Origin: CAVQEG01 sp963711465
GTDB taxonomy: Bacteria; Bacteroidota; Ignavibacteria; OLB7
Length of the DNA stretch: 64,000 bases
NCBI GenBank assembly: GCA_963711465.1
Contig: CAVQEG010000001.1
Location: forward strand, 496,001-560,000
Direction: 5' to 3'
Under the pieces are notes generated by a model. It was not told where the DNA came from, made no database searches, and saw only the letters and a list, made by a program, of their open reading frames with translations. The translations under genes and the position numbers were made by a program. Shown one piece after another: positions 23,548 through 32,709 of the stretch (the stretch's first letter is position 1; each line of letters starts with the position of its first letter).

Positions 23548-25893
23548 TTGGCAAAGCTACGACTGACGCGACAGGACGAGGCGACACCGCAACTCTTTGC
23601 ACCCGAATCGGGTGCACCGTCTCCGACGACGGACTCGGCGGAACTTGGAACGGATTTTCTCGACGACCTCAATCCGGTGCAACGTCAGGCAGTCACGGCA
23701 TCGGAGGGACCATTGCTCATCGTGGCGGGCGCCGGTTCCGGCAAGACCCGGGTTCTGACCTACCGCATCGCATTTCTGCTGGCTAAAGGGGTGCGTCCGT
23801 GGAACATCCTTGCTCTGACGTTCACTAACAAGGCGGCGGCGGAGATGAAGGAGCGGATCTCGCGACTGGTGGGCGACGAGCGTGCGGCGCCGCTGTGGAT
23901 GGGAACGTTCCACTCCGTGTTCAGTCGGATTCTTCGAAGGGAAGCCGTGAAGCTCGGGTACACGCCGAGCTTCACCATCTATGATACCGACGACTCGCTC
24001 GGTGTGGTGCGCGCGGCGATGGCTCAGTTCGGCATCTCGGCACAGGACTACTCGCCGAAGATGATTCTCGCTCGGATCTCGGCGGCGAAGAACGCGATGG
24101 TTTCGCCGGCAGCGTACCGTTCACAGGCGGGCAACGCGATCGAGGAACGAATTGCGCTCGTCTATGAGAACTACGAGAATCGGTTACGCGGCAACAATGC
24201 GATGGACTTCGACGATCTGCTTGTGCGGACCATCGAACTCTTCGAGCGGAATCCCGACGTCCTGGAGCGCTACCAGGACCACTTCGAATTCATTCTGATC
24301 GACGAGTACCAGGACACCAACCGGGCGCAGTACACGGTGGTCAATCAGCTGGCGGCCCGGCGGCGGAACATCTGCGTCGTCGGCGACGATGCGCAGTCGA
24401 TCTACCGGTTCAGGGGAGCGGACATTCAGAACATTCTCGACTTCGAGCGGGACTACTCCGATGCGCGGGTGTTCCGTCTGGAGCAGAACTACCGTTCGAC
24501 CAAGACGATTCTCGCCGCGGCCGACGATGTGATCAAGAACAACCGCCGCCAGCTCGCCAAGACGTTGTGGACGGAGAACCTCGAGGGCGAACCGATTCAC
24601 TTGAACACACTTCGCGACGAGCGCGAGGAGGGGCACGAAGTCGTGCGGGTGATCCAGCGCGAGCACGAGCGGGGTGTTCCGCTTGGTGAGATGGCGGTGC
24701 TCTACAGGACGAATTCGCAATCGCTGTCGATCGAGGACGCGCTGCGCCGGAACAACATTCCATACGGAATCATCGGCGGCGTTGCGTTCTACCGGCGAAA
24801 GGAGGTGAAGGACGCGTTGTCGTATCTGCGACTGGTGGTCAATCCACAGGACGACGAATCGTTTGCCCGGGCGATCAACACGCCGTCACGTGGTGTCGGC
24901 GACGTGACGATGAAGCGCTTGCGCACCCACGCCGCCGAGCACGGCATACCGTTCCTTGAGGCAGCGGCACGGCCGGAGCGCATAAACGGCGTAGCGCCGC
25001 GGGTGGGTCGGGTGCTCTCGACGTTCGCGGAGATGATCCGATCGGCGCACGAGAACCTGGAGCACCTGACGCCGTCGGATCTGGCGCACGGACTGCTGAC
25101 GGAGTCGAGACTGTTACAGAGCTACCGTGACGAGGGAACGCCGGAGGCGATGGCGCGATGGGAGAACGTGGAGCGGATCCTCTCGCACATCGCGGAGTTT
25201 TCCGACGCATATCCGGAGGCGACGCTCGACCGTTACCTGCAGGAGATCACGCTCGTTTCGGAAGCTGATACCTACGATGCGGTTGCCGACCGCGTGACGT
25301 TGATGACGATACATTCCGCTAAGGGTCTCGAGTTTCGGACGGTGATGATCGCGGGACTGGAGGAGGGGCTGTTTCCGATCGGGAACTCGATGCAGGAGCA
25401 GGACGAGCTCGAAGAGGAGCGGCGGCTGTTCTACGTGGCGGTGACGCGGGCAAAGGAGCGCCTCTATCTCTTCAACTGCGAGCGACGTTACAGGTTCGGC
25501 GAGCTCAGTTATCCGACGGCGTCGCGGTTTCTCACCGAGATCAGATCGGATCTGTTGAAGATGAATTCCTCGACACCGTCGCGCATCGCGGCGACGCCGG
25601 CAGAGGGCGGGGGCCAGAGCGCGACGATCCGGAAGCCGTCGCGAACGACGCGTGGCAACACGCGGCCGGTGACTTCGTCGTTTGACCAGACGCCACCGAC
25701 CAAGCATCTGGAGAACTACTCACAGATCGACAAACCTCTCGAGGTTGGTTCGGTGGTCGTGCATCCGAACTTCGGACGCGGGAGGGTGGAGGTGATCGCT
25801 GGGCAGGGTGAGAAGACGCGCCTGACGGTGCGATTCGAACAGGCCGGGCGGAAGCAGCTGATGCTGAAGTTTGCGAACCTCCAGGTGGTATAG
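23548..25893 (+). CDS. pcrA: UvrD/PcrA-type superfamily 1 DNA helicase
   Basis: A 781-residue 3'-5' helicase for nucleotide excision repair and removal of proteins from DNA. All SF1A motifs are present: Walker A GAGSGKT (61-67), TFTNKAAAEM (Ia), DEYQDTN (II), VGDDAQSIYRFRGA (III), EQNYRST (IV), TIHSAKGLEF (V) and VAVTRAKERL (VI). A C-terminal Tudor-like segment (VVHPNFGRGRVEVI) matches PcrA. The start used is TTG at 23548; about 35 poorly conserved residues precede the helicase core, so a later start is possible. UvrC, a pathway partner, is encoded about 30 kb away. Confidence 0.92.
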   Translation: MAKLRLTRQDEATPQLFAPESGAPSPTTDSAELGTDFLDDLNPVQRQAVTASEGPLLIVAGAGSGKTRVLTYRIAFLLAKGVRPWNILALTFTNKAAAEMKERISRLVGDERAAPLWMGTFHSVFSRILRREAVKLGYTPSFTIYDTDDSLGVVRAAMAQFGISAQDYSPKMILARISAAKNAMVSPAAYRSQAGNAIEERIALVYENYENRLRGNNAMDFDDLLVRTIELFERNPDVLERYQDHFEFILIDEYQDTNRAQYTVVNQLAARRRNICVVGDDAQSIYRFRGADIQNILDFERDYSDARVFRLEQNYRSTKTILAAADDVIKNNRRQLAKTLWTENLEGEPIHLNTLRDEREEGHEVVRVIQREHERGVPLGEMAVLYRTNSQSLSIEDALRRNNIPYGIIGGVAFYRRKEVKDALSYLRLVVNPQDDESFARAINTPSRGVGDVTMKRLRTHAAEHGIPFLEAAARPERINGVAPRVGRVLSTFAEMIRSAHENLEHLTPSDLAHGLLTESRLLQSYRDEGTPEAMARWENVERILSHIAEFSDAYPEATLDRYLQEITLVSEADTYDAVADRVTLMTIHSAKGLEFRTVMIAGLEEGLFPIGNSMQEQDELEEERRLFYVAVTRAKERLYLFNCERRYRFGELSYPTASRFLTEIRSDLLKMNSSTPSRIAATPAEGGGQSATIRKPSRTTRGNTRPVTSSFDQTPPTKHLENYSQIDKPLEVGSVVVHPNFGRGRVEVIAGQGEKTRLTVRFEQAGRKQLMLKFANLQVV

Positions 25894-26227
25894 GTCTGCC
25901 ACCGACGCGCGTCGCGATCGGACCGACCGACGGGTTCGGACACCTCGGGTCCCTGTCCGGAGCGGGAAAAAATGCGCTGACATCGCGAAACGCAAGCGTA
26001 GCACGGTATAATCATTATATTACGCTTTGTGACGCTGGTTTGTTCCCGTCACCAGCGGGAAATCGTAGCGGGACCGACGTCCTTCCCCTCACGCCGGGTC
26101 ACCCCGGAGCTCAAGCCCGACGCAGACATCACTGACCGAGATCAACCGTATCGACCAGTCGACTCTACCGATTGCGGGTCTGTTGGACCCCTCATTCTGT
26201 ACTATTTCTGAGTAAGGAGACGGCGCC
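25894..26227 (+). other. 334-nt intergenic region with hairpin and AT-rich promoter-like site
   Basis: After the helicase stop, a weak hairpin (CGGACA at 25937-25942 with TGTCCG at 25954-25959) may end transcription. An AT-rich island at 26005-26035 contains TATAAT (26007-26012) and TACGCTTTG, the latter one base longer than the TAnnTTTG element. It is the only such AT-rich spot nearby and is the likely promoter area for the GldM-like gene. A 60-codon open frame in the region has no gene-like features. Confidence 0.45.
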
Positions 26228-28129
26228 ATGTCAAAAGGAGGAGCCGGCAAGGTATACTTTGTTCTGTACCTCGCTGTCATTCTGGAACTGCTGATCATCT
26301 TCATCGAGCGCGATGAAGCCGAGTCGAACCTGCGCCGTCAGCAGCGGCAGGCGATCGAGATCGTGCAGACGATTCTTTCGCAGCTGCAGACGGGCAGTGG
26401 CGCGACCGATATCAGCACCAACCCCAAGGATCAGATCGTTCTCGATGAGGACCAGCCGGGCGGTATCGAGCGCAGCTACGACGTCATGGTTTCCGTCGGC
26501 GACAAGAACGCCTGGGTCGTCGCCGATGGAAAGCGGGTGCGGGGCGACGATATTCCGCTGCTGGAGTACAATGTCTCGTATTCGCCCAATGTCAACCTCG
26601 ATGAGACCGACCTCGGTCCGGATACGAGCGACATCGAGGGCGGCACGAAGATTTTTGAAGCCCACCTGGGTACCGAGGTCGGCAGTTACACCGAGCCTCG
26701 CCAGATACTTGGTGGGAGTATCCCCACTGGCGATCCGACCAATTATTTCACCTTGAACGAGGAGAGGACCGCCGAAATGGTGGCGCAGGGGAAGAAGGTG
26801 AAGGTGTTTACCGTCAACTTCAAACCGAACAACGGCGCTGGCTGGTACCGCCTGAGGTTCAATTCGCATACGAACAAGATTCTCGGCATCGCCGGCACCG
26901 GAGATCCGAATCCCGACGACACCATTCGAATCGGGAACGTGAACCTGACGGTCAAGCAGTTGCAGCAGGTGCAGCACGCCCTTGCCAAGCGACGGCAGCG
27001 TAGTGAGCCACCGACCGAGGTCGAGAACTACATCACCGCGCTGTTGACACCGAATGCCTACAAGAACTTCGAGCAGAACCGCTCGCAGAATTCGTTCAAC
27101 ATTCGTGTCATCAAGCCGAAGCCGGTCGCCGAGCACCCGGTGGCGCAGATCATCGGCGTACCGGACACCGTCTACTGGTACACCGGAGCCGACCTGCGGG
27201 TTCAGGTGAAGCTCGGACCCGCTGAGGCGCAGAAGGATATGACCGGAATTCAGGTCGATGCTGATAAGGAGCACTCACTATATACATATCGTGTTCCGGT
27301 GACGACCGCAGGTGAAATTCCGCTTGTCGCCAAGGCGTCCAATGCAGGCAAATTCGAGGAAGACAAGCGCGTGCTGATGGTGGAGATGCCCGCCATGGCC
27401 GGCGGCACCGAAAAGCGTGCGGCGATCGACAAGTGGAAGGGACTTCGAGCCGTGGTCGGAAGGAAGTTCAATCCGACAAGCGAATGGGAATCGAATCACA
27501 TTCCCGAGAGTCACTACCGGACGGTAGTGTACATCAAGGGCAAGGAGGTTCTCAACAAGGCGGGAACGACGTTCCGCGATGGCGATCTGCCGGATGACCT
27601 GACGGTCGATGGCGACTGGCGCCCCAGCGACATCGTCGCCGAGGTATTCTGGACGCCGCTTGGGACGCCGTCGCGCGACAACTGGGTGCTGCTTGCGGCG
27701 AACCAGCCGCCGTCGAATCCCCTCGTGGGAACGACGCCGAAGGTTCCGCTGCAGAGCAAGTCCCTGGAGATCACCTGGCCGGCTCCGGACGTCTTCGACG
27801 GCTTTACGCATGATGCCGTGATCACGAGCAAGGACCAGTCCTGGACGCTCGGCCCGATCACGATCAAACAGCTTGTCGGATCCAACCAGTACGGGGCCAC
27901 GTCGGTCACCGCGACCTGTAGCGAGTGCGAGGACTACGGCATCGGCGGACTGAACATGACCAAGATCGATGAGTTCCAGTGGAATCTGCAGGCGCGGATC
28001 ACTGATGCGTCGAAGCTCAGACGCGAAATCATCGGTAAGACGTTCGATGTCCAGCTGACCATGACGGGTCAGGGTGGTGCGACCGGCAACAACTTCGTGC
28101 AGTTCACGGTTCAGGCACCTAAGCAATAG
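26228..28129 (+). CDS. GldM/PorM-like inner-membrane protein with large periplasmic region
   Basis: A 633-residue protein with one N-terminal membrane helix (residues about 9-27, VYFVLYLAVILELLIIF), a charged residue K8 just before it and E20 within it. A helical segment and several beta-rich, Ig-like periplasmic stretches follow (for example HPVAQIIGVPDTVYWYTGADL). This single-helix plus multi-domain periplasmic layout is that of GldM/PorM, the shaft of the T9SS motor that pairs with GldL. The helix sequence is unlike classical GldM (no KMINLMYL stretch) and no gldL lies upstream, so this is a divergent or analogous protein. It starts after a good Shine-Dalgarno-like AAGGAG (26215-26220). 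A hairpin follows the gene. Confidence 0.55.
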   Translation: MSKGGAGKVYFVLYLAVILELLIIFIERDEAESNLRRQQRQAIEIVQTILSQLQTGSGATDISTNPKDQIVLDEDQPGGIERSYDVMVSVGDKNAWVVADGKRVRGDDIPLLEYNVSYSPNVNLDETDLGPDTSDIEGGTKIFEAHLGTEVGSYTEPRQILGGSIPTGDPTNYFTLNEERTAEMVAQGKKVKVFTVNFKPNNGAGWYRLRFNSHTNKILGIAGTGDPNPDDTIRIGNVNLTVKQLQQVQHALAKRRQRSEPPTEVENYITALLTPNAYKNFEQNRSQNSFNIRVIKPKPVAEHPVAQIIGVPDTVYWYTGADLRVQVKLGPAEAQKDMTGIQVDADKEHSLYTYRVPVTTAGEIPLVAKASNAGKFEEDKRVLMVEMPAMAGGTEKRAAIDKWKGLRAVVGRKFNPTSEWESNHIPESHYRTVVYIKGKEVLNKAGTTFRDGDLPDDLTVDGDWRPSDIVAEVFWTPLGTPSRDNWVLLAANQPPSNPLVGTTPKVPLQSKSLEITWPAPDVFDGFTHDAVITSKDQSWTLGPITIKQLVGSNQYGATSVTATCSECEDYGIGGLNMTKIDEFQWNLQARITDASKLRREIIGKTFDVQLTMTGQGGATGNNFVQFTVQAPKQ

Positions 28130-28143
28130 TCGACGCATCGTCG

Positions 28144-28178
28144 ACCGGCGGTCGTCTCGCCTGGAGGCGACCGCCGGT
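28144..28178 (+). terminator. hairpin after the GldM-like gene
   Basis: An 11-bp perfect stem: ACCGGCGGTCG at 28144-28154 and CGACCGCCGGT at 28168-28178, with a 13-nt loop, 15 nt after the stop. There is no clear T-tract; it probably ends or stabilises the transcript. Confidence 0.55.
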
Positions 28179-28420
28179 GACGTTTGCTCGTCGACGTCCT
28201 TCGTTCCTTCACACCTCGGGCGTGTCCTTCGTCCCAACGCACTTCTCCCGCCAATCGGATCATCCCCGGCATCCCACTGACATTCAACGGCAGGAGAGCG
28301 GCTGAAGCATCTGCAACAAAATGCTTCCGCTGACCCGACTGCTTTTGTTAGTTTGGCGCGTTGTTTTTCCCAATCCGACGAAGTGCTCGCCTTCACCCCA
28401 GCTCTCCATGGAGTTCTGCC

Positions 28421-28789
28421 ATGGAATTGTCGGCACGGGCCGCGGCCCCGTTCCTCATCGTGCCGAGTGCGACCGTTGCGCTCGGTACGTTCGCGCATGC
28501 TCAGGAGTCTGCGTATGTCGCCGCAGATGATCCGCCCGGTGGTTACCACAGCCGTGAACACGTGGTCGCCGCGGCGTCCGAACGGTCGATCGAAGCCGTC
28601 GACGGCCGGCTGCTGAGTATCAGTGACAATGCTTCCTTCGATGAATTCGCACTGCGACAGGAATTGGGTGACACTCCGACTGGCACGATGCGCGATCGAG
28701 AGTTCGCATTCCTTCTCCCGTCAGGACCGCAAGGATTCGGCACGTCTCGAAGACGTCGGGCACGTGGTTTCGCCCGGCGATTACGGTGA
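28421..28789 (+). pseudogene. possible decayed secreted-protein fragment
   Basis: The 774-nt gap between the GldM-like gene and the next gene contains a 122-codon frame starting MELSARAAAPFLIVPSATVA and continuing LGTFAHAQESAYVAAD. This is a signal-peptide-like start with a plausible AHA-Q cleavage site. The last 15 codons turn into an Arg-rich string (TSRRRRARGFARR), typical of reading out of frame. No homologue was recognised. It could be a real small secreted protein, a frameshifted remnant or chance. The rest of the gap shows no gene. Confidence 0.3.
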
Positions 28790-28903
28790 AGCCGCGCTGA
28801 GTTTGCGGTGAACTCCCCGGCGTCGGCTTGTAATTCGCCCCTTCCCCGGTGGGTCGACGACACGATCGAAACGTCGTTTCAACACACTATAACGCTGAAG
28901 ACT

Positions 28904-30814
28904 ATGATGAATCTCGTATCACGACTGGCGAGGCCGCTGCCGCTGCTCGCCGTGATGGGCCTGATGCTGGGTGCGGCTGCACCCACGCTCCATGCCCAGG
29001 CGGACTCTACCAGCGAACTGATGCGGCTCAACCGCCGACTGAATCGTGTGATTCAGAGCTCGTCGATTGACGATATAAAGTGGAAGAACATCACGATCTA
29101 TCAGCTCGGGGAAGACTATAAGAACCGTTTGCTGCAGATCTTTGCGAAGGAGGATGAGAAGGACAACGCGGAGATCGACGCGATCTGTGAAATCGTTTAC
29201 GACGAACCGCTGCAGAACTGCCGCGATCGGATCATGCAGATCGTGCGTTCGCCGCAGGGACACAGCTACGCGTTGTTCAAGAAGAAGTTCGCGCAGGTTT
29301 ACAATGTTGACGAGGAGGACTTCGACGACGCGGAACTCAATCGCGGCTATCAGCTCGCTCTCGCACTCGATGCCCGGCAGCAGGCACGTCCGAAGGACTT
29401 CTTCCTCGTCACATCGACGAAATCGACTGGCGAGCCGATCCTGATCGCCATGCTCGGCGTCTCGGACGTCGAATCGAATCCGACTGTGAAGGGCACGCCG
29501 TGGGTCGGCATGGACCTGTACAACTTCCTGACAAACAACTCGAGCAACCAGGGGATGTATCAGGAGTTGAAGACTTCGGTGGCTGACAACTCCGCCGGCA
29601 GCGACGATCTGATCAACAAGATGTTCGTGCTCCGTAATCTCGATGAGATCACCATTGCCGAACGGACCAAGCTGCAGGCGACGTATCTCCCGGCCGATCA
29701 GTACGCGTTCCTCCTGACATTCATCAGCGAAGGCCATCCGGTTCGAGGAAAACCACAGGATTCGTCTGCGCCTGCCACCGTTTCGCTCTTCGGCCCGTCG
29801 TCGAGCAGCGGTGGTGGACTTTTCGGCAGCTCCAATGCGACCGGTGTCAAGCGAGTGCTCGAAGGCGCCGAGGTTCCGGGAACGGGTCAGTATGCCTACG
29901 AGGCGTCGCTCGGATCGGATATTCTCGCCTCGCTCGTGTCCTACGACATTGATGAGAACAACGTCCCGACGGTCAACTGGGGAATCGAGCTGAAGAACAA
30001 CTTCGACGAGATCAACTACCCGTCGATCTGGGGCGGTCGTATGTCGCTTTCGGCGATTCTGAACAACGTGAGAATCGGCGCCGTCCTGCCTGAGCTGCGC
30101 TTCGGCGGACAGACGATCGGGGAGAGCGGAATCGGCGGACGTCCGCAGAACATCCTCGGCGGCTACGGCGCGCTGGTCGCCGGCAACGTCGAGCTGCCGT
30201 TCTTCGGCAATGCCGGGCTGTTCAACTTCTACGCCTCCTACACGTTCGCCGAGCAGTCGACCCAGAACATGGCGATCCATGCGTTCGACACGAACGACAT
30301 GGGGTACTATGAATCGGCGGGCACCGGCGATATGGCCTACCTGATCCGTTACGCGCTGCAGGGGTATTACTCGTTCGGATTCAGCATCGATCCGGAGTCG
30401 AAGCATCTGTTCCGGCTGAAGTTCGGCGGCACGGTCTACGAGGCCGACGAATACGAACGTCGTACCGACACCACCGCGCCGTCTGCGGCGACCGGAGGAA
30501 TCGGAACGATTCCGGGACTGGAAACCACGAGCGCGTCGACGGTGATGCAGAAGCTCGGCACCGAGACGATCGGTGGGGTCTCCGGACGCATCGAGTACAT
30601 GCGTGGGGGAAGTTCGATTCCCTACGGAGCCGCGCTGCAGTATTTCGACGGAGCCCTGCTCGCCGAGGCGTGGCTCCAGTTTATTGTCTCGCAGAAGTTT
30701 GACATCAAGTTCGGCGGCAAATACTTCACACCCGTTTTTCGCGATCCGCATGCATGGGAAGGCACCAATCTGGTGGTGCCGACGATCAGCGTGAAGTATC
30801 ACTTCGGACGATAG
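28904..30814 (+). CDS. secreted protein with helical N-terminal domain and outer-membrane beta-barrel-like C-terminus
   Basis: A 636-residue exported protein. The signal peptide runs to about residue 30 (LLAVMGLMLGAAAPTLHAQ). Residues about 35-250 are acidic and helical (SSIDDIKWKNITIYQLGEDY onwards), then a Ser/Gly-rich linker (GPSSSSGGGLFGSSNA). The C-terminal half has alternating aromatic and polar strands with repeated gly-rich turns and ends VPTISVKYHFGR, as in outer-membrane barrels. No family was recognised. The GTG at 28808 is in frame, but the ATG at 28904 places the signal peptide correctly. It is followed after 43 nt by another envelope protein and probably forms an operon with it. 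Confidence 0.7.
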   Translation: MMNLVSRLARPLPLLAVMGLMLGAAAPTLHAQADSTSELMRLNRRLNRVIQSSSIDDIKWKNITIYQLGEDYKNRLLQIFAKEDEKDNAEIDAICEIVYDEPLQNCRDRIMQIVRSPQGHSYALFKKKFAQVYNVDEEDFDDAELNRGYQLALALDARQQARPKDFFLVTSTKSTGEPILIAMLGVSDVESNPTVKGTPWVGMDLYNFLTNNSSNQGMYQELKTSVADNSAGSDDLINKMFVLRNLDEITIAERTKLQATYLPADQYAFLLTFISEGHPVRGKPQDSSAPATVSLFGPSSSSGGGLFGSSNATGVKRVLEGAEVPGTGQYAYEASLGSDILASLVSYDIDENNVPTVNWGIELKNNFDEINYPSIWGGRMSLSAILNNVRIGAVLPELRFGGQTIGESGIGGRPQNILGGYGALVAGNVELPFFGNAGLFNFYASYTFAEQSTQNMAIHAFDTNDMGYYESAGTGDMAYLIRYALQGYYSFGFSIDPESKHLFRLKFGGTVYEADEYERRTDTTAPSAATGGIGTIPGLETTSASTVMQKLGTETIGGVSGRIEYMRGGSSIPYGAALQYFDGALLAEAWLQFIVSQKFDIKFGGKYFTPVFRDPHAWEGTNLVVPTISVKYHFGR

Positions 30815-30857
30815 ACAACGAGACGTATCGACCAACCAGTCACCGAACGCAAGAAGT

Positions 30858-32303
30858 ATGAACAGGATAATCTTGACGGCCCTTGCGGCCATCATCATCG
30901 CCCTCGTCGTCGATCGCACTCCGGTCTACTGCCAGCCGACGCGGCAGGAACTCACCGCGGCGATCAACGACGTCACGACGCTCGATCCTGAAATCGAGAA
31001 GTACCTGCCTCGCTGGAAGATTCTCGAAGCGGATCTGAAGCTGAAGCTGGCCGAGTTCTTCAAGATGAGCGGTGTCCCGGTTTCCGAACAGGATTCGATG
31101 ATCGTCACCGCGACGTTTCCCGATCCGAAGGACGAATCGCAGTCGCTGCTGTCGATTCGCGTCGGCAATCTGCCGGCGGCATCGATCAGCGGAACACAGA
31201 ACATCAAGACCGCACTCGGCGAAAAGACCTACCAGGAGATTCTGCGGCGCGATTACCGTCACGACGTCATTGAGCCGGCAATTCCGGTGACGCAGAGTTC
31301 CCGCTCGCGGATTCCGAACGTGCTCGAGCCGACCAACGCCAAGCAGTTCATCGCGATCTCGGCATTCCGCCAGGTCGTGCAGCTGGGCAGTTCGGGCGCG
31401 CGTATCGAACACGTGATCGGCGACGACGAAATCGGGTACCCGTTCTGGTCGGCCGGTCAGGCAAAGGCCTTCGTCCATTATCCGATCATTCCGCTGAAGG
31501 ACCCGGAACTGCGGGCAAATGGCGTCCCCGATATTTTCACGATCCAGCTGGGCGGCGTCTACAGGTTGAAGATCGGCGACCAGTACAGCGGCGATCTGGC
31601 CAACATCGTGCAGCCGCGGCTGCTCGACGGTTCGCCCGGAAAGGCATTGGCTCACATCGAGTATCGTCTGCCGCAGGTCAACGACATCGGGTTCTTCGTC
31701 CATGCTGAATTGCCGTTCGACAAGCTCAGCGGCGTCACCGAAGTCAATCCGCTCACGGTTGCCTACCAGCCGTCGACCAACCTGCGTGCCGGTCGGTTCT
31801 CTGACGAACCCGACTCTGTGCTGTCGGCGTACTTCCTGCGCAACATCGCGCAGGGAGGAATATTCTGGGAGAACTGGCTCAATGACTACGAGCATTTCTT
31901 CCGCATCAGCCTCGGAATTTCCTACCAGGATATCTCCCATGCCGCGCTCGTGACGAGCTCTGATCCGGTTGAGCTCTATGACGCAGACAAGTACGGACTC
32001 GATCGCCAGGAGATCGCCAATCAGGTGGTCGGCGTCGTTCATCGGGATCTGATTCATCCGACGGAATTCGAGGACTGGATTTTCGCCAAGGTCGAGTACC
32101 TCAACCAGTCGGGATTCCCGTTCGGATTCTCCGCACAGCTTGCGAATCGGAATCTGCTGATCTCGGGATTCGTTCCGGTCCTTCGCAACTGGTTGTTCCT
32201 TGAAGCGAAACTGTCGACTCCGGTGCTTCGCGATCAGGCCGCTCCGTGGGAGCAGAGCCCGTTCGTGATGATCTCGCCGGTGCTTCGCTTCAAGATCGAC
32301 TGA
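30858..32303 (+). CDS. exported envelope protein, probable outer-membrane barrel
   Basis: A 481-residue protein with a signal peptide (residues 1-25, ending VYCQ). Short helical repeats follow (ILEADLKLKLAEFFKMSG), then long amphipathic beta-like stretches such as IFTIQLGGVYRLKIGDQYSG, and the end SPFVMISPVLRFKID. I do not recognise the family. It lies 43 nt after the preceding barrel-like gene and 406 nt before the VWA-OmpA gene, with a strong hairpin straight after its stop. The pair may be subunits of an envelope complex with the GldM-like protein; this is inference from position only. Confidence 0.65.
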   Translation: MNRIILTALAAIIIALVVDRTPVYCQPTRQELTAAINDVTTLDPEIEKYLPRWKILEADLKLKLAEFFKMSGVPVSEQDSMIVTATFPDPKDESQSLLSIRVGNLPAASISGTQNIKTALGEKTYQEILRRDYRHDVIEPAIPVTQSSRSRIPNVLEPTNAKQFIAISAFRQVVQLGSSGARIEHVIGDDEIGYPFWSAGQAKAFVHYPIIPLKDPELRANGVPDIFTIQLGGVYRLKIGDQYSGDLANIVQPRLLDGSPGKALAHIEYRLPQVNDIGFFVHAELPFDKLSGVTEVNPLTVAYQPSTNLRAGRFSDEPDSVLSAYFLRNIAQGGIFWENWLNDYEHFFRISLGISYQDISHAALVTSSDPVELYDADKYGLDRQEIANQVVGVVHRDLIHPTEFEDWIFAKVEYLNQSGFPFGFSAQLANRNLLISGFVPVLRNWLFLEAKLSTPVLRDQAAPWEQSPFVMISPVLRFKID

Positions 32304-32709
32304 TCTGCACCGTCGCGGGCGCAGTCGTGATCCGACGAGTGATCACGACTGCGCCGCGGCCGCGCTTCGTCCGTGCGTGCGCGATACCAGGACCGCATTA
32401 CGCGCCGGATCGAGGTGCCATGAGATTCCCGAATCCGTCCGACCGACCACCACGCGAGACCCCGCGCGCAGCGGTCCACCCGAAACGTTTGCATCCCTGG
32501 TGTGTCTTGGTCGTAGCTGTCCACCGTTCGCCGTCCGACCTATCATTTTCCCCGTGAGAGCCGTTGTATATACCGAGAGCGAGCGACTGGATAGCTGAGG
32601 ATGCCGCGCTCGCCGCGACGACCTCGAATGCTCCCAAGCGCCCCGGCGGCTCGCGCCTCGGTTCTCCAGCAGGCCGGCTGCCCGCAATCCCTGGCAGGTC
32701 CTGATATAG
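32304..32709 (+). other. 406-nt intergenic region
   Basis: It contains the strong hairpin at 32318-32355 and, further on, an AT-rich TTGTATATA at 32562-32570 that may be part of a promoter for the VWA-OmpA gene. Open frames here lack coding features. Nothing else is seen. Confidence 0.5.
32318..32355 (+). terminator. 15-bp perfect hairpin (terminator or 3'-end structure)
   Basis: GGCGCAGTCGTGATC (32318-32332) and GATCACGACTGCGCC (32341-32355) pair without mismatch around an 8-nt loop, 14 nt after the stop of the envelope gene. No T-tract follows. As a perfect palindrome it could also be a protein-binding operator. Confidence 0.6.

Noticed and set aside
26029..26211. 60-codon frame upstream of the GldM-like gene
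   Set aside because: Short, no signal or motif, and overlaps the likely promoter and leader.
28919..30919. 666-codon open frame on the - strand opposite the barrel-like gene
   Set aside because: It is a mirror of a clear + strand gene with signal peptide. The high G+C third positions leave antisense frames open, and the translation is Arg/His/Val-rich without motifs.
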